Source: Clostridium fessum
Lineage (GTDB): Bacteria; Bacillota; Clostridia; Lachnospirales; Lachnospiraceae
DNA: 64,000 nt
Direction: 5' to 3'
Assembly (NCBI RefSeq): GCF_003024715.1
Contig: NZ_PYLO01000002.1
Location: 310,001 to 374,000, forward strand
Shown: positions 43,420 to 52,771 of the stretch, in pieces
Layout of the letters: each line of letters starts with the position of its first letter
Position numbering within the stretch: position 1 is the first letter of the stretch
The notes under the pieces: model-generated
What the model saw: only the letters and a program-made list of their open reading frames with translations
Database searches by the model: none
Told to the model about the DNA's origin: nothing
Translations under genes and position numbers: made by a program

Positions 43420-45386
43420 GCAAGGAATGGAAAGCCCCCGACAAGGTAACGCAGAAAATGACCCGCGACGGGGCGGTTGCGGAAAACCTCACGACGGGCG
43501 AAACAACGAGTATCAGCGAAAGGCCGCAGGAGGAAAACTATTCCCAAGCCCCTACCGCAGCGGCAGAAAAGGCTGTTGACCGTATCGGCGCAGAGGTTGA
43601 ACGGCAAGCGGCAAAGGGCGCAGGGAAAAAAGCCCTTGACGCGGCGCAGCTAAAAACCCATACTTCCCGCTTGCAGTTTTCCGAAGCGGAACGGGCAACG
43701 CCGGAATTGCAGAAATCTATCCGTAAATCCGAGAAAGCGGCAGACCGTTTAGACGCAGCGCGGGCGGCTATCCCCAAGCAGACCAAAATCAAGAAAGAGC
43801 GCGTTTTTGACGAAGCGAAAGGCAAGGCAAAGACGCGCCTTTCCTTTGAAAAGACGGATAAGCCCCCAAACGGCAAGTTGCGGCATAACCCCTTGTCCCG
43901 TCCGGCGCAGGAGTTGAACAGCACCGTACATGGGAAAATCTACGAGGTTGAGAAAGAAAATGTCGGTGTGGAAAGCGGGCACAGGGTAGAACTTGCGGGC
44001 GAGAAAGCGGGCGGTATGGCGGCGCGGACGGTAAAGCGCGGCATACGCAGCCACAAGCTGAAACCCTACCGGGCAGCGGCGGCAGCCGAGAGAAAGGCGG
44101 TAAAGGCAAACGCCGATTTCCTCTATCAAAAGGCGCTGCACGATAACCCCGCCCTTGCGCACTCAAACCCGATTTCCCGTTTTTGGCAGAAGCAGCGCAT
44201 TAAAAAGCAGTATGCAAAGACGCTGAAAGCGGGCGGCAAAGTGAAAAAGACCGCCGAAGCCACCGCAAAGGCGGCGAAGAAAACCGCGCAGGAAACCAAA
44301 CGGGCGACGTTCTTTGTCGTCCGGCACTGGAAAGGCTGCTTGCTTGTGGGCGGGATTGCCTTTATCGTGCTTCTGCTTTTCGGCGGCTTGTCCTCTTGCT
44401 CCCTCTTTGGCGGCAACAGCGGCAGCGGCTTAATTGCGTCGTCCTATCTTTCCGAGGACGCGGATATTACAGGCGCGGAAAGCGCGTATGCCGCTATGGA
44501 AGCCGAGTTACAAGATATGCTGAATAATATCGAGCGCGAATACCCCGGCTATGACGAATACCGGGTGAACGCGGACGAGATCGAGCATGACCCCTATGTG
44601 CTAATCTCTATCCTTTCCGCGCTGCATGAGGGCGTGTTTACCCTTGATGAAGCGCAAAGCACCCTTGAAATGCTCTTTGAGAAACAGTATATCTTGACCG
44701 TTGAGGAAGAAGTACAGGTACGATACCGCACCGAAACGAGGACGGACAGCGAGGGCAACGAATATGAGGTTGAAGTACCCTACAACTATTACATTCTCCA
44801 TGTGGATTTGGAAAACTTCAACCTTTCCCATGTCCCCGTCTACATCATGGGCGAGGAACAGCTATCCATGTACGCTATGTATATGTCGTCGCTGGGAAAC
44901 CGCCCCGATTTGTTCCCGTCGTCCGGCTATGTGTCTAAATACTATGAAAACCCGCCCGCCGATTATGAAGTACCCGCCGCGCTGCTTAATTCCGATGAAC
45001 AGTTTGCGCGGCTCATAGAGGAAGCGGATAAATACGTCGGCTTTCCCTATGTGTGGGGCGGCAGCACCCCGGAAACCTCTTTTGATTGCAGCGGCTTTGT
45101 GAGTTATGTATTGACGAACAGCGGCCTATACAATACGGGCAGACTTGGGGCGCAAGGGCTTTACAACATTTCAACCCGCGTTTCCAACCCGCAGCCGGGG
45201 GATTTGGTTTTCTTTACGGGTACATACGACACGCCGGGGGTATCTCATGTGGGTATCTACGTTGGCGAGGACGGGGACGGAAGCCCCGTCATGCTGCATT
45301 GTGGCGACCCGATACAATACGCAAAACTTGATACAAGCTATTGGCAATCCCATTTTTACGCCTATGGGCGGCTACATTACAACTGA
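43416..45386 (+). CDS. Conjugation-associated NlpC/P60 peptidoglycan hydrolase (CD1108 type)
   Basis: 656 residues from a TTG start that overlaps the previous stop. The first ~300 residues are cytoplasmic, basic and Ala/Lys-rich. One membrane span is at about 308-325 (GCLLVGGIAFIVLLLFGGLSSC). The external C-terminal NlpC/P60 domain has the catalytic DCSGFVSYVL and SHVGIYVG motifs. It is the VirB1-like cell-wall opener of the transfer channel. Position after virB4 is standard in this ICE family. Confidence 0.9.
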   Translation: MSKEWKAPDKVTQKMTRDGAVAENLTTGETTSISERPQEENYSQAPTAAAEKAVDRIGAEVERQAAKGAGKKALDAAQLKTHTSRLQFSEAERATPELQKSIRKSEKAADRLDAARAAIPKQTKIKKERVFDEAKGKAKTRLSFEKTDKPPNGKLRHNPLSRPAQELNSTVHGKIYEVEKENVGVESGHRVELAGEKAGGMAARTVKRGIRSHKLKPYRAAAAAERKAVKANADFLYQKALHDNPALAHSNPISRFWQKQRIKKQYAKTLKAGGKVKKTAEATAKAAKKTAQETKRATFFVVRHWKGCLLVGGIAFIVLLLFGGLSSCSLFGGNSGSGLIASSYLSEDADITGAESAYAAMEAELQDMLNNIEREYPGYDEYRVNADEIEHDPYVLISILSALHEGVFTLDEAQSTLEMLFEKQYILTVEEEVQVRYRTETRTDSEGNEYEVEVPYNYYILHVDLENFNLSHVPVYIMGEEQLSMYAMYMSSLGNRPDLFPSSGYVSKYYENPPADYEVPAALLNSDEQFARLIEEADKYVGFPYVWGGSTPETSFDCSGFVSYVLTNSGLYNTGRLGAQGLYNISTRVSNPQPGDLVFFTGTYDTPGVSHVGIYVGEDGDGSPVMLHCGDPIQYAKLDTSYWQSHFYAYGRLHYN

Positions 45387-45407
45387 CTTTGAAAGGAGTT
45401 TATTTCT

Positions 45408-45674
45408 ATGGCAAACACGAAACTTGACCGTATCGAAAGGGATATTGAGAAAACGAGGGCGAAAATCCTTGAATACCAAAAAAGGCTGAAAGACCTTGAA
45501 GCGCAGAAAATCGAGGAAGAAAACGCGCAGATCGTTCAAATGGTGAAAGCGGTACACCTTGACGGGGCGCAGCTTGCCGCGTTCCTCTCCGCTTACGCCA
45601 GCGGCGAAATTGCCTTGCCACAGCCGGACGCAGACTACACCGACGAACAGGAGGAAACCGAAGATGAAGCATAA
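45408..45674 (+). CDS. DUF4315-type coiled-coil protein
   Basis: 88 residues, ATG after GAAAGGAGTTTATTTCT. A charged coiled coil (KLDRIERDIEKTRAKILEYQKRLKDLEAQKIEEENAQIV) is followed by LDGAQLAAFLSAYASGE and an acidic end. This is the DUF4315 family, always found between the NlpC/P60 and DUF4366 genes in these ICEs. It overlaps the next gene by 11 bases. Function unknown; probably a part of the transfer machinery. Confidence 0.85.
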   Translation: MANTKLDRIERDIEKTRAKILEYQKRLKDLEAQKIEEENAQIVQMVKAVHLDGAQLAAFLSAYASGEIALPQPDADYTDEQEETEDEA

Positions 45675-46404
45675 AAAACTGTTCCGCAGCGTTACCGCTT
45701 TGCTTGCCGCCCTTGTACTCATGGGCGGCTTTTCTGTTACCGCTTTTGCGGGCGGCGGTGATGTGAGCGACGAGCCGCCTACCCCCGTAACCGAAACCGA
45801 GCCGGAAGAAACGACGGGCGGCTATGAGCCGCAGCCCTTAACGCCGGAGGGCAACATGAGCCTTGTGGACGACATAACGGGCGAAGCGTCCGGCGATAAG
45901 CAGTTTATTACCGTCGTTACGAAAAACGGAAACTATTTTTACATCATCATTGACCGCGCCGAGGACGGAGAAAACACCGTCCATTTCCTCAATCAAGTTG
46001 ATGAAAAAGACCTTTTGCAGCTTATGGAGGACGAACAGACCGAAGCCCCCGTTTGTAGCTGTACTGAAAAATGCGTTGCCGGAAGCGTCAACACCGATTG
46101 TCCCGTTTGCAGCGTCAACATGAGCGAGTGCGCGGGCAAGGAAGCCGATCCGGAGCCGGAAGAAACCGAGCAGCCGGAGCCGGTGGAAGATAAAGGCGGC
46201 GGCATGGGCGGTGCTATTCTGCTTGTGGTGCTGCTTCTTGCCGCAGCGGGCGGCGGCGCGTTCTATTACTTTAAGATTATGAAGCCCAAAAAGGACGCGG
46301 CAAAAGGCAACAGCAACCTTGACGACCTTGATTTTGACGAGGACGACGAGGAAACGGAAGAAGTAGAAACCGAACAGACCGAGCAGGAGGACGACAATCT
46401 ATGA
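45664..46404 (+). CDS. DUF4366-type membrane protein
   Basis: The ATG at 45664 is chosen because it begins a good signal peptide (MKHKKLFRSVTALLAALVLMGGFSVTAFAGG). 246 residues. An acidic, Pro/Thr/Glu-rich outer part contains a Cys-rich CSCTEKCVAGSVNTDCPVCSVNMSEC segment. A C-terminal span (about 183-203, GGAILLVVLLLAAAGGGAFYY) leaves a short acidic cytoplasmic tail. The DUF4366 family accompanies Tn1549-like transfer genes and may be an adhesin-like or channel-associated surface protein. Confidence 0.84.
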   Translation: MKHKKLFRSVTALLAALVLMGGFSVTAFAGGGDVSDEPPTPVTETEPEETTGGYEPQPLTPEGNMSLVDDITGEASGDKQFITVVTKNGNYFYIIIDRAEDGENTVHFLNQVDEKDLLQLMEDEQTEAPVCSCTEKCVAGSVNTDCPVCSVNMSECAGKEADPEPEETEQPEPVEDKGGGMGGAILLVVLLLAAAGGGAFYYFKIMKPKKDAAKGNSNLDDLDFDEDDEETEEVETEQTEQEDDNL

Positions 46405-48476
46405 AACTTGTAATTGCAGAAAAACCGAGCGTCGGGGCGGCGATTGCCGCCGTTATTGGCGCGAATGAAAAGCGCAGCGGATATTTTGAGGGCGGCGGCT
46501 ACCTTGTGTCGTGGTGTATCGGGCATTTGATTAGCCTTGCAGACGCGGCGACCTACAACGAGCAGTACCGTAAATGGAAGTACGACGATCTCCCCATTGT
46601 CCCGCAGGAGTGGCGGTTTATCGTTGCCAGCGGCAAGGAGCAGCAGTTTTCTATTCTCAAAGACCTTATGCACCGCAGCGACGTTACCGAGATTGTCAAC
46701 GCTTGCGACAGCGGGCGCGAGGGAGAACTCATTTTCCGCTTTGTCTATGAACAGGCGAATTGCAAAAAGCCCTTTTCCCGCCTTTGGATTAGCAGCATGG
46801 AAGCAAGTGCAATCCGCGAGGGCTTTTCAAACCTCAAAGACGGGCGCGGCTATGATAACCTCTATCAATCCGCGCTTTGCAGAGCAAAGGCCGATTGGCT
46901 CATTGGTATTAACGCGACCCGCCTTTTCTCTATCCTCTACCATAAAACATTGAATGTCGGCAGAGTGCAAACGCCCACCCTTGCTATGCTGGTAAACCGC
47001 GACTATGCAATCAGCAGCTTTAAGAAAGAAAAATATCATGTTGTCCGTCTGAACGCGGGCGGTGTTTCGGCTTTGTCCGAAAGGCTGAACGACGAAGCGG
47101 CAGCGCAGCAAATGAAAGCGGCTTGCGAGAAATCGCAAGCCGTTTGTACTTACCTCAAAAAAGAGAAAAAGACTGTTTCCCCGCGGAAGCTGTTTGATCT
47201 TACCGCGTTGCAGCGCGAAGCCAACCGCCTGTATGGATTTACGGCGAAACAGACCCTTGATTATGCGCAAGCCCTCTATGAAAAACGGCTTTTGACCTAT
47301 CCCCGCACCGACAGCAAATATATCACTTCCGATATGCAGAGCAGCACAAAGGAACTCATTACCGGGCTTTGTTCGCTGCTTCCCTTTATGCAGGACGTGA
47401 AGCTGCAAGCAGACCTTACAAGGGTTTGCGACAACAGCAAAGTAACCGACCACCACGCTATTTTGCCGACAGCCGAGTTTTTGAAAGCGGGCTTTTCTTC
47501 CCTTGCCGACAGCGAAACAAAACTTATGACCCTTGTGTGCGCGAAGCTGCTTTGCGCCGCAGCCGCGCCCTATGAATATGAAGCGGTTACGGCGGTTATC
47601 TCTTGCGGCGGCTATACCTTTACCGCAAAGGGAAAGACGACGCTTTGCGAGGGGTGGCGTGAGATTGAAAAACTGTCCCGCGCCGCGTCCGAGGAACAGG
47701 ACGAGGACGCAGAGCCGGAAACCGTTTTGCCGCCGCTTGCCGAGGGGCAGACCTTTGACAATCCGGCAGCGGAGATCTCCGAGCGTTACACACAGCCCCC
47801 GAAAGCATATACCGAAGATACGCTTCTGTCCGCTATGGAGAACGCGGGCAAGGAAGAAGCGCCGGAGGACGCAGAGCGCAAAGGGTTAGGCACTACCGCA
47901 ACGCGGGCGGGTATCATTGAAAAACTCATTAGCGCGGGCTTTGCCGAGCGCAAGGGCAAAAAGCTAATCCCCACAAAGGACGGGTATAACCTTGCCGCTA
48001 TTCTGCCCGAAATCCTTACGTCCCCGCAGCTTACGGCAGAATGGGAAACCCGCCTTACCGGGATTGCCAAAGGCAGCGACAGCCCGGACGATTTCATGCG
48101 CGGGATTGAGGAAATGACAGCGGGGCTTGTCAAAACCTATTCCGCGATTTCCGAAGATAAAGCGAAGCTGTTTACCCCGCAGCGGGAAGCAATCGGCACT
48201 TGCCCCCGTTGCGGCGCGGCAGTTTACGAGGGCAAGAAAAACTACTACTGTTCCGACAGGGCTTGCAGCTTTGTCATGTGGAAAAATGACTTGTTCTTTC
48301 AGCAGCGCAAAAAGACTTTCACAAAGGCGATTGCCGCCGCCCTTTTGAAAGACGGAAAGGTAAAAATCAAGGGTATGTACTCCACCAAAACGGGAAAGAC
48401 CTTTGACGGGGTTGTGCTGCTTGCCGACACAGGCGGCAAGTATGTAAACTTCCGCGTCGAGCAGAACCGAAAATGA
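46401..48476 (+). CDS. topB: DNA topoisomerase III (type IA)
   Basis: 691 residues. The TOPRIM domain starts KLVIAEKPSVGAAIAAVIG, with ACDSGREGELIF acidic residues near 95. The catalytic tyrosine lies in LLTYPRTDSKYI near residue 295. Near the C-terminus a zinc-ribbon-like CPRCGAAVYEGKKNYYCSDRAC is present. TopB homologues are a fixed part of these ICEs, where they are thought to unwind or decatenate DNA in transfer or replication. Start overlaps the previous stop (ATGA). Confidence 0.93.
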   Translation: MKLVIAEKPSVGAAIAAVIGANEKRSGYFEGGGYLVSWCIGHLISLADAATYNEQYRKWKYDDLPIVPQEWRFIVASGKEQQFSILKDLMHRSDVTEIVNACDSGREGELIFRFVYEQANCKKPFSRLWISSMEASAIREGFSNLKDGRGYDNLYQSALCRAKADWLIGINATRLFSILYHKTLNVGRVQTPTLAMLVNRDYAISSFKKEKYHVVRLNAGGVSALSERLNDEAAAQQMKAACEKSQAVCTYLKKEKKTVSPRKLFDLTALQREANRLYGFTAKQTLDYAQALYEKRLLTYPRTDSKYITSDMQSSTKELITGLCSLLPFMQDVKLQADLTRVCDNSKVTDHHAILPTAEFLKAGFSSLADSETKLMTLVCAKLLCAAAAPYEYEAVTAVISCGGYTFTAKGKTTLCEGWREIEKLSRAASEEQDEDAEPETVLPPLAEGQTFDNPAAEISERYTQPPKAYTEDTLLSAMENAGKEEAPEDAERKGLGTTATRAGIIEKLISAGFAERKGKKLIPTKDGYNLAAILPEILTSPQLTAEWETRLTGIAKGSDSPDDFMRGIEEMTAGLVKTYSAISEDKAKLFTPQREAIGTCPRCGAAVYEGKKNYYCSDRACSFVMWKNDLFFQQRKKTFTKAIAAALLKDGKVKIKGMYSTKTGKTFDGVVLLADTGGKYVNFRVEQNRK

Positions 48477-48841
48477 TTAGGCTTGATGAAAAACAATACC
48501 GCGCTGTAAAGAAAATGACCCGCGCCGCTTGTGCAAATAATGATTGCGGGAATTGTCTGCTATTGGACGACGGGGAAACTTGCGTTTGTGTGCAGAGTAT
48601 CAGCTATTCGCTGCTATGCCGTTATTTCCGCGAAGCGGTTTTACCCGCAGACAGGCAGCTATGCGAACAGATCACCCGCAGCGGGGAAACCGATTTGAAG
48701 CGTTGCGCGGTATGCGGCAGCACGTTTGCGGCGGGCAGCAACCGGGCGAAATACTGTCCCGATTGCGCGGCAAAGATACGCCGCAGACAGAAAGCGGAAA
48801 GCGAGAGAAACAGGCGTTTACGGATAAGAACAACTACATAG
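48473..48841 (+). CDS. Cysteine-rich VLP-domain protein
   Basis: 122 residues, coupled to topB by a four-base overlap. The N-terminal part ACANNDCGNCLLLDDGETCVCVQSISYSLLCRYFREAVLPADRQL matches the small Cys-rich VLP family of ICEs. The C-terminal CAVCGSTFAAGSNRAKYCPDCAAKIRRRQK is a zinc ribbon. Probably nucleic-acid binding; role in the element unknown. Confidence 0.82.
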   Translation: MIRLDEKQYRAVKKMTRAACANNDCGNCLLLDDGETCVCVQSISYSLLCRYFREAVLPADRQLCEQITRSGETDLKRCAVCGSTFAAGSNRAKYCPDCAAKIRRRQKAESERNRRLRIRTTT

Positions 48842-48936
48842 CAAGCACAGCAAACGAGTACCCGTTTGCGAGAAATGCCCGCGCTGCTCTATGGGAAGCG
48901 CGGGCATTTTGCTTGTTGGGATAGTCCCAAACCCTT
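48838..48936 (+). repeat. Inverted partial copy of the candidate oriT repeat
   Basis: Two blocks here (48838-48869 and 48908-48936) match in reverse orientation the sequence at 54882-54950. They include GCAAACG/CGTTTGC and TTGGGATAGTCCCAA palindromes. Between the blocks is an extra GCCCGCGCT/AGCGCGGGC hairpin that the other copy lacks. It lies in the gap before the antirestriction gene. Confidence 0.65.
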
Positions 48937-48966
48937 AAAAATCGAGAAAGGACGTGATGAAACAAT

Positions 48967-51900
48967 ATGCCGTATTCTTCATACGACCATGACAAATTGG
49001 AAACCGCCGAAACCATGCGGATAGAACGCCGGATATATTTTGAAGCAAAGGACGGGGAGATTGCCCCCTATGTTTCTTTGCCGCTGGAACAGCTACACGC
49101 CATGCGCGAGGAAAGCGCGGCAGCGGAACAGGCGATTTTTAACGATCTCTCAAGCCGCGCCGCCGCATGGGAGGAACAGGCGGGCAAAACGCTTTTGCTT
49201 GACAAAGCGATTGAATACACAAGGACAACCGTTGTGCAGCACACTTCTAACGAGTGGCAGAAAGGCGAATATGACCGATATACCCGCAGCAACCGGGTAT
49301 ATCAGATGAACTACCACATTTACGAAAACACCCGTTACGACAGGGAGAAGCAGCAAAGCGTCCCTTACTCCTATTCTCTCACATGGGGCGTTTATACCAA
49401 CAGCCCGAACAGGAACGGGCAAGCGAAGATTGCCGGACAGGACAGAAAAGTTTTTTCCGACAAGGCGGCTATGGAAAAGTATCTGAATGGACGTATCAAA
49501 GCATACGACCGTCTGTTTACGGAAATCTCCCCGCTTATCCCGCAGGAGTACGCCGAGCATTTCAAAGTAAACGGTATGCTTTTACCGGGCTATACCATTG
49601 AGGGCGAGGAACCCCCGCAGCAGCAGCCACAGGCGGCAGCTATCCCCGAAACCACCGGGCAGCAAAAGGAGCGTGAACACATGAGCGAACAGTTTTCTAT
49701 TATGATTGGCAACCGCAGCCGTTTTGAAGCGGGCGACCCCGTCGGTTATTGGCTGGATATGCCCGCCACAAAGGAGCAGCTTCACGAAGCTATGCAGAGC
49801 GTCGGCATTACCGCCGACAACCCGCAGGATTTTTCCATTCGCGGCTTTTCCGACGACCCGGAAAAACATATTGCCTTGCCTTATGACATGGTATGCGCTG
49901 CCAACGTGGACGAACTCAATTTTCTTGCGGCGCGGATTGAGCAGCTGGACCCCGCCGAGATCGGCAAGCTGAACGCAGCTTTGCAGCAGAAAAACGGCTT
50001 TGAGAACATCGGACAGGTAATCGACTTCACCTACAACGTGGATTTTTACGTCCATATTCCCGAAGTACATACCTACCGCGATTTGGGCGACTACTACTTA
50101 AATCAATCCGGCATGGTACAAATGCCCGAAGAATGGAAAGGCGGGATTGACCTTACCGCTTTTGGCAAGAACGCCGCCGAGCAGGAAAAGGGCGCGTTTA
50201 CCGAATACGGCTATATCGTCGAAAGCGGCGACGAGTGGGAGCGTCAGTTTGAAGGGCGCGAAGTGCCGGAGGAATACCGCATTATGAGTTACCCGCAGCC
50301 GGAGCGCGGCGAACAGGATAAAGTCTTTATGGACGCAGCCGAAGCGCAGCAGACAGAAACACCGCCCACCGAGCCGCAGCAGCCCCGCCCCGTCGTACCG
50401 ATTATCCTTTCTTCTGAAAAACCCGGCGACAAGGTAAAGGAGATCACCGCCCGTCTGGAACAGGGCATACAAGCAATTTTTGACAGCGACCGCTACAAAG
50501 AGTTTTTAACGGCTATGTCAAAGTTTCACGATTACAGCTTGAATAACACTATCCTAATTGCCATGCAGGGCGGCAATTTGGTAAAGGGCTATTCACAATG
50601 GCAGAAAGAGTTTGACCGCCATGTGAAAAGCGGCGAGAAAGGTATTAAAATCTTTGCCCCCGCCCCCTACAAGGTAAAAAAGCTGGTGGATAAAATCGAC
50701 CCCGACACAAGAAAGCCCATACTTGACAGCGAGGGAAAGACGGTTAAGGAAGAAAAGGAAGTTACCGTTCCCGCCTTTAAGGTTGTAACCGTCTTTGACA
50801 TTTCGCAGACCGAGGGCAAGGAGTTTCCCGACCTCTCCGTCAAACCGCTGCTTGCCGATGTGGAACAGTACGAGGACTTTTTCGCTGCCCTTGAAAAAGC
50901 GTCCCCCGTTCCGATTGCTTTTGAGCAGATCACAAACGGCGCAAACGGATATTTCAGTTTGACCGATAAGCGAATTGCTATCAAAGAGGGTGTGAGTGAG
51001 CTGCAAGCGGTTAAGACCGCCATTCACGAAATCGCCCATGCGAAGCTGCATGACGTGGACTTAACCGCCCCGCTGGAGGAACAAAACCGCGTTGACCGCC
51101 GCAGCCGCGAGGTACAGGCTGAAAGCGTTGCCTATACGGTGTGTCAGCATTTCGGGCTTGATACGTCGGATTACTCTTTCGGGTATGTTGCCGGGTGGAG
51201 CAGCGGCAAGGAAATGACCGAATTAAAAGCGTCCCTTGAAACGATACAGGCAACCGCAAAGGAACTCATTACCGAGATCGAGGGGCATTTTACCGAATTG
51301 CAGCAGCAGCGGCAAGCCGAGCAGGAGCAGGAAGCGAAAACAAAAGAAACCTTGCTTCTCAACGGCAAGGAGGACAGCTACGGGATTTATCAGTTAGCCC
51401 GCAGAGAGGAAACTATGGATTTGCGCTTTGAGCCTTTCGACCGTCTGCAAGCAACGGGGCATTTCGTTGACCGGGCAAATTATGAACTCGTCTATACCGC
51501 ACCGCTTACAAAGGATATGACGCTTGGCGGCATTTGGGAAAAGTTTAATATCGACCGCCCCGCCGACTTCAAGGGGCATAGCCTTTCCGTTTCCGACATT
51601 GTTGTGCTTCATCAGAACGGCGAGAACACCGCCCATTATGTAGACAGCATAGGTTTTCAGCAGGTGCCGGAGTTTTTACAGGAGCAAGCGCAGCAGACCC
51701 CCGTATTTGATAAGCTATCTCCCGAACAGCAGCAAGCCCTATCCGATACCGTAAAAGATACGCTGCAACTGCTTGTAGACGCAGACAAGCGGATTTATGG
51801 CGACGTTACGGGCAAGACCCTTGAAGCAATCGCGGCGCAAGGGTATTCCTACAAGGGCGGGCAGCTTGAAAAGCAGCAGCCGGAAGCGACCCCCGAAAGC

Positions 51901-52365
51901 CTTATGACGGGCGAAACCGTCAGAACGCCGCGAGGGAACTTTTACATTACCGACATGAGCCGCGAACAGATCGAAGCGGCGGGCTTTGGTTTTCATCATG
52001 CGTCGGAGGACGGGAAGTATCTCATTATGGGAAATGGCACACAGGCTTATGCCATAGCCGCCGAGCAGCCGCAGCGGGATAATCCCTTAAAGCACGTTGA
52101 GGACATTGTAGAGCAGAACGACAACAACTTTGACGGGATTATCAATAATACGCCGCAAACGCCCACCGTCGCGGATTTGGAGCAGCGGGCAAAGGCGGGC
52201 GAAGCGATTTCCGTTACCGACCTTGCGAAAGCGGTAAAAGCCGAGAAACGGGAGCAGCCGCAAAAGAAACCGTCCATTTTGAAGAAGCTGGACGAGTACA
52301 AGAAACAGGCGGCGCAGCAGCCGAAAGACAAGCAGAAAGAGCAGAAAAAGGATTTGGAGGTTTGA
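48967..52365 (+). CDS. Multidomain antirestriction protein (ArdA + ArdC-like + YodL + DUF4316)
   Basis: 1132 residues, ATG after AAAGGACGTGATG. Residues 1-235 are an N-terminal region with no firm family match. About 239-465 form an ArdA-like DNA-mimic domain, acidic, starting SEQFSIMIGNRSRFEAGDPVGYWLDMP. About 485-770 form an ArdC-type domain with a metalloprotease-like HEIAHAKLH (near 687). About 796-910 match YodL and 975-1030 match DUF4316. It would shield entering ICE DNA from type I restriction and perhaps nucleases. An internal AAAGGAG followed by an in-frame ATG at 49681 could give a separate ArdA-and-beyond product. Confidence 0.85.
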   Translation: MPYSSYDHDKLETAETMRIERRIYFEAKDGEIAPYVSLPLEQLHAMREESAAAEQAIFNDLSSRAAAWEEQAGKTLLLDKAIEYTRTTVVQHTSNEWQKGEYDRYTRSNRVYQMNYHIYENTRYDREKQQSVPYSYSLTWGVYTNSPNRNGQAKIAGQDRKVFSDKAAMEKYLNGRIKAYDRLFTEISPLIPQEYAEHFKVNGMLLPGYTIEGEEPPQQQPQAAAIPETTGQQKEREHMSEQFSIMIGNRSRFEAGDPVGYWLDMPATKEQLHEAMQSVGITADNPQDFSIRGFSDDPEKHIALPYDMVCAANVDELNFLAARIEQLDPAEIGKLNAALQQKNGFENIGQVIDFTYNVDFYVHIPEVHTYRDLGDYYLNQSGMVQMPEEWKGGIDLTAFGKNAAEQEKGAFTEYGYIVESGDEWERQFEGREVPEEYRIMSYPQPERGEQDKVFMDAAEAQQTETPPTEPQQPRPVVPIILSSEKPGDKVKEITARLEQGIQAIFDSDRYKEFLTAMSKFHDYSLNNTILIAMQGGNLVKGYSQWQKEFDRHVKSGEKGIKIFAPAPYKVKKLVDKIDPDTRKPILDSEGKTVKEEKEVTVPAFKVVTVFDISQTEGKEFPDLSVKPLLADVEQYEDFFAALEKASPVPIAFEQITNGANGYFSLTDKRIAIKEGVSELQAVKTAIHEIAHAKLHDVDLTAPLEEQNRVDRRSREVQAESVAYTVCQHFGLDTSDYSFGYVAGWSSGKEMTELKASLETIQATAKELITEIEGHFTELQQQRQAEQEQEAKTKETLLLNGKEDSYGIYQLARREETMDLRFEPFDRLQATGHFVDRANYELVYTAPLTKDMTLGGIWEKFNIDRPADFKGHSLSVSDIVVLHQNGENTAHYVDSIGFQQVPEFLQEQAQQTPVFDKLSPEQQQALSDTVKDTLQLLVDADKRIYGDVTGKTLEAIAAQGYSYKGGQLEKQQPEATPESLMTGETVRTPRGNFYITDMSREQIEAAGFGFHHASEDGKYLIMGNGTQAYAIAAEQPQRDNPLKHVEDIVEQNDNNFDGIINNTPQTPTVADLEQRAKAGEAISVTDLAKAVKAEKREQPQKKPSILKKLDEYKKQAAQQPKDKQKEQKKDLEV

Positions 52366-52369
52366 TAGT

Positions 52370-52579
52370 ATGAATATCCGCTTTACCATTGAGGAAGAAA
52401 ACATAATTGCGATTTACGCCGAGGACAGCCGGGAAAGGACGATTGATAATATCAACTCTGCCATGCCCTACATGGACGAGGATATGCGCCAGCTTGCCGC
52501 CGCAGCGGTAAATAAGCTGCAAGCTATGACGGACAGCGCATTTTCCGAAACTGTCTTTACTCTCACCGACGACGAATAA
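52370..52579 (+). CDS. Transposon-transfer-assisting family protein
   Basis: 69 residues, starting four bases after the antirestriction gene; GGATTTGGAGG is its ribosome-binding site. The sequence NIRFTIEEENIIAIYAEDSRERTIDNINSAMPYMDEDMRQLAAAAVNKLQAMTDSAF fits the small acidic family named transposon-transfer assisting protein. It closes the long plus-strand operon that began with virB6. Confidence 0.8.
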   Translation: MNIRFTIEEENIIAIYAEDSRERTIDNINSAMPYMDEDMRQLAAAAVNKLQAMTDSAFSETVFTLTDDE

Positions 52580-52644
52580 GCCTTAACGAAACGGGGGCGC
52601 GGCTGCCGATTGTTGGCACCGCGCCCCATTCTTTTTTGCGTTTT

Positions 52645-52757
52645 CGTGGAACATTAGAAAGGCACTTTTTGAGGTTTGAGTATAAAGTATCGTCTATGCC
52701 GTTTTCGCGCTCTGGAAGCCGCAGAAATACAGCCATTTTCAGCCCTTAACGTTCCAC
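52645..52757. repeat. Inverted-ended repeat, copy B (CGTGGAAC family)
   Basis: Begins CGTGGAACATTAGAAAG and ends TTAACGTTCCAC. It aligns with the reverse complement of 23710-23823, sharing the ends and several inner blocks such as TGCCGTTTT. No target duplication is obvious at either copy. It lies between the convergent ends of the transfer operon and the membrane gene at 52772. Confidence 0.55.
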
Positions 52758-52771
52758 TTGCTACCCTTGTT

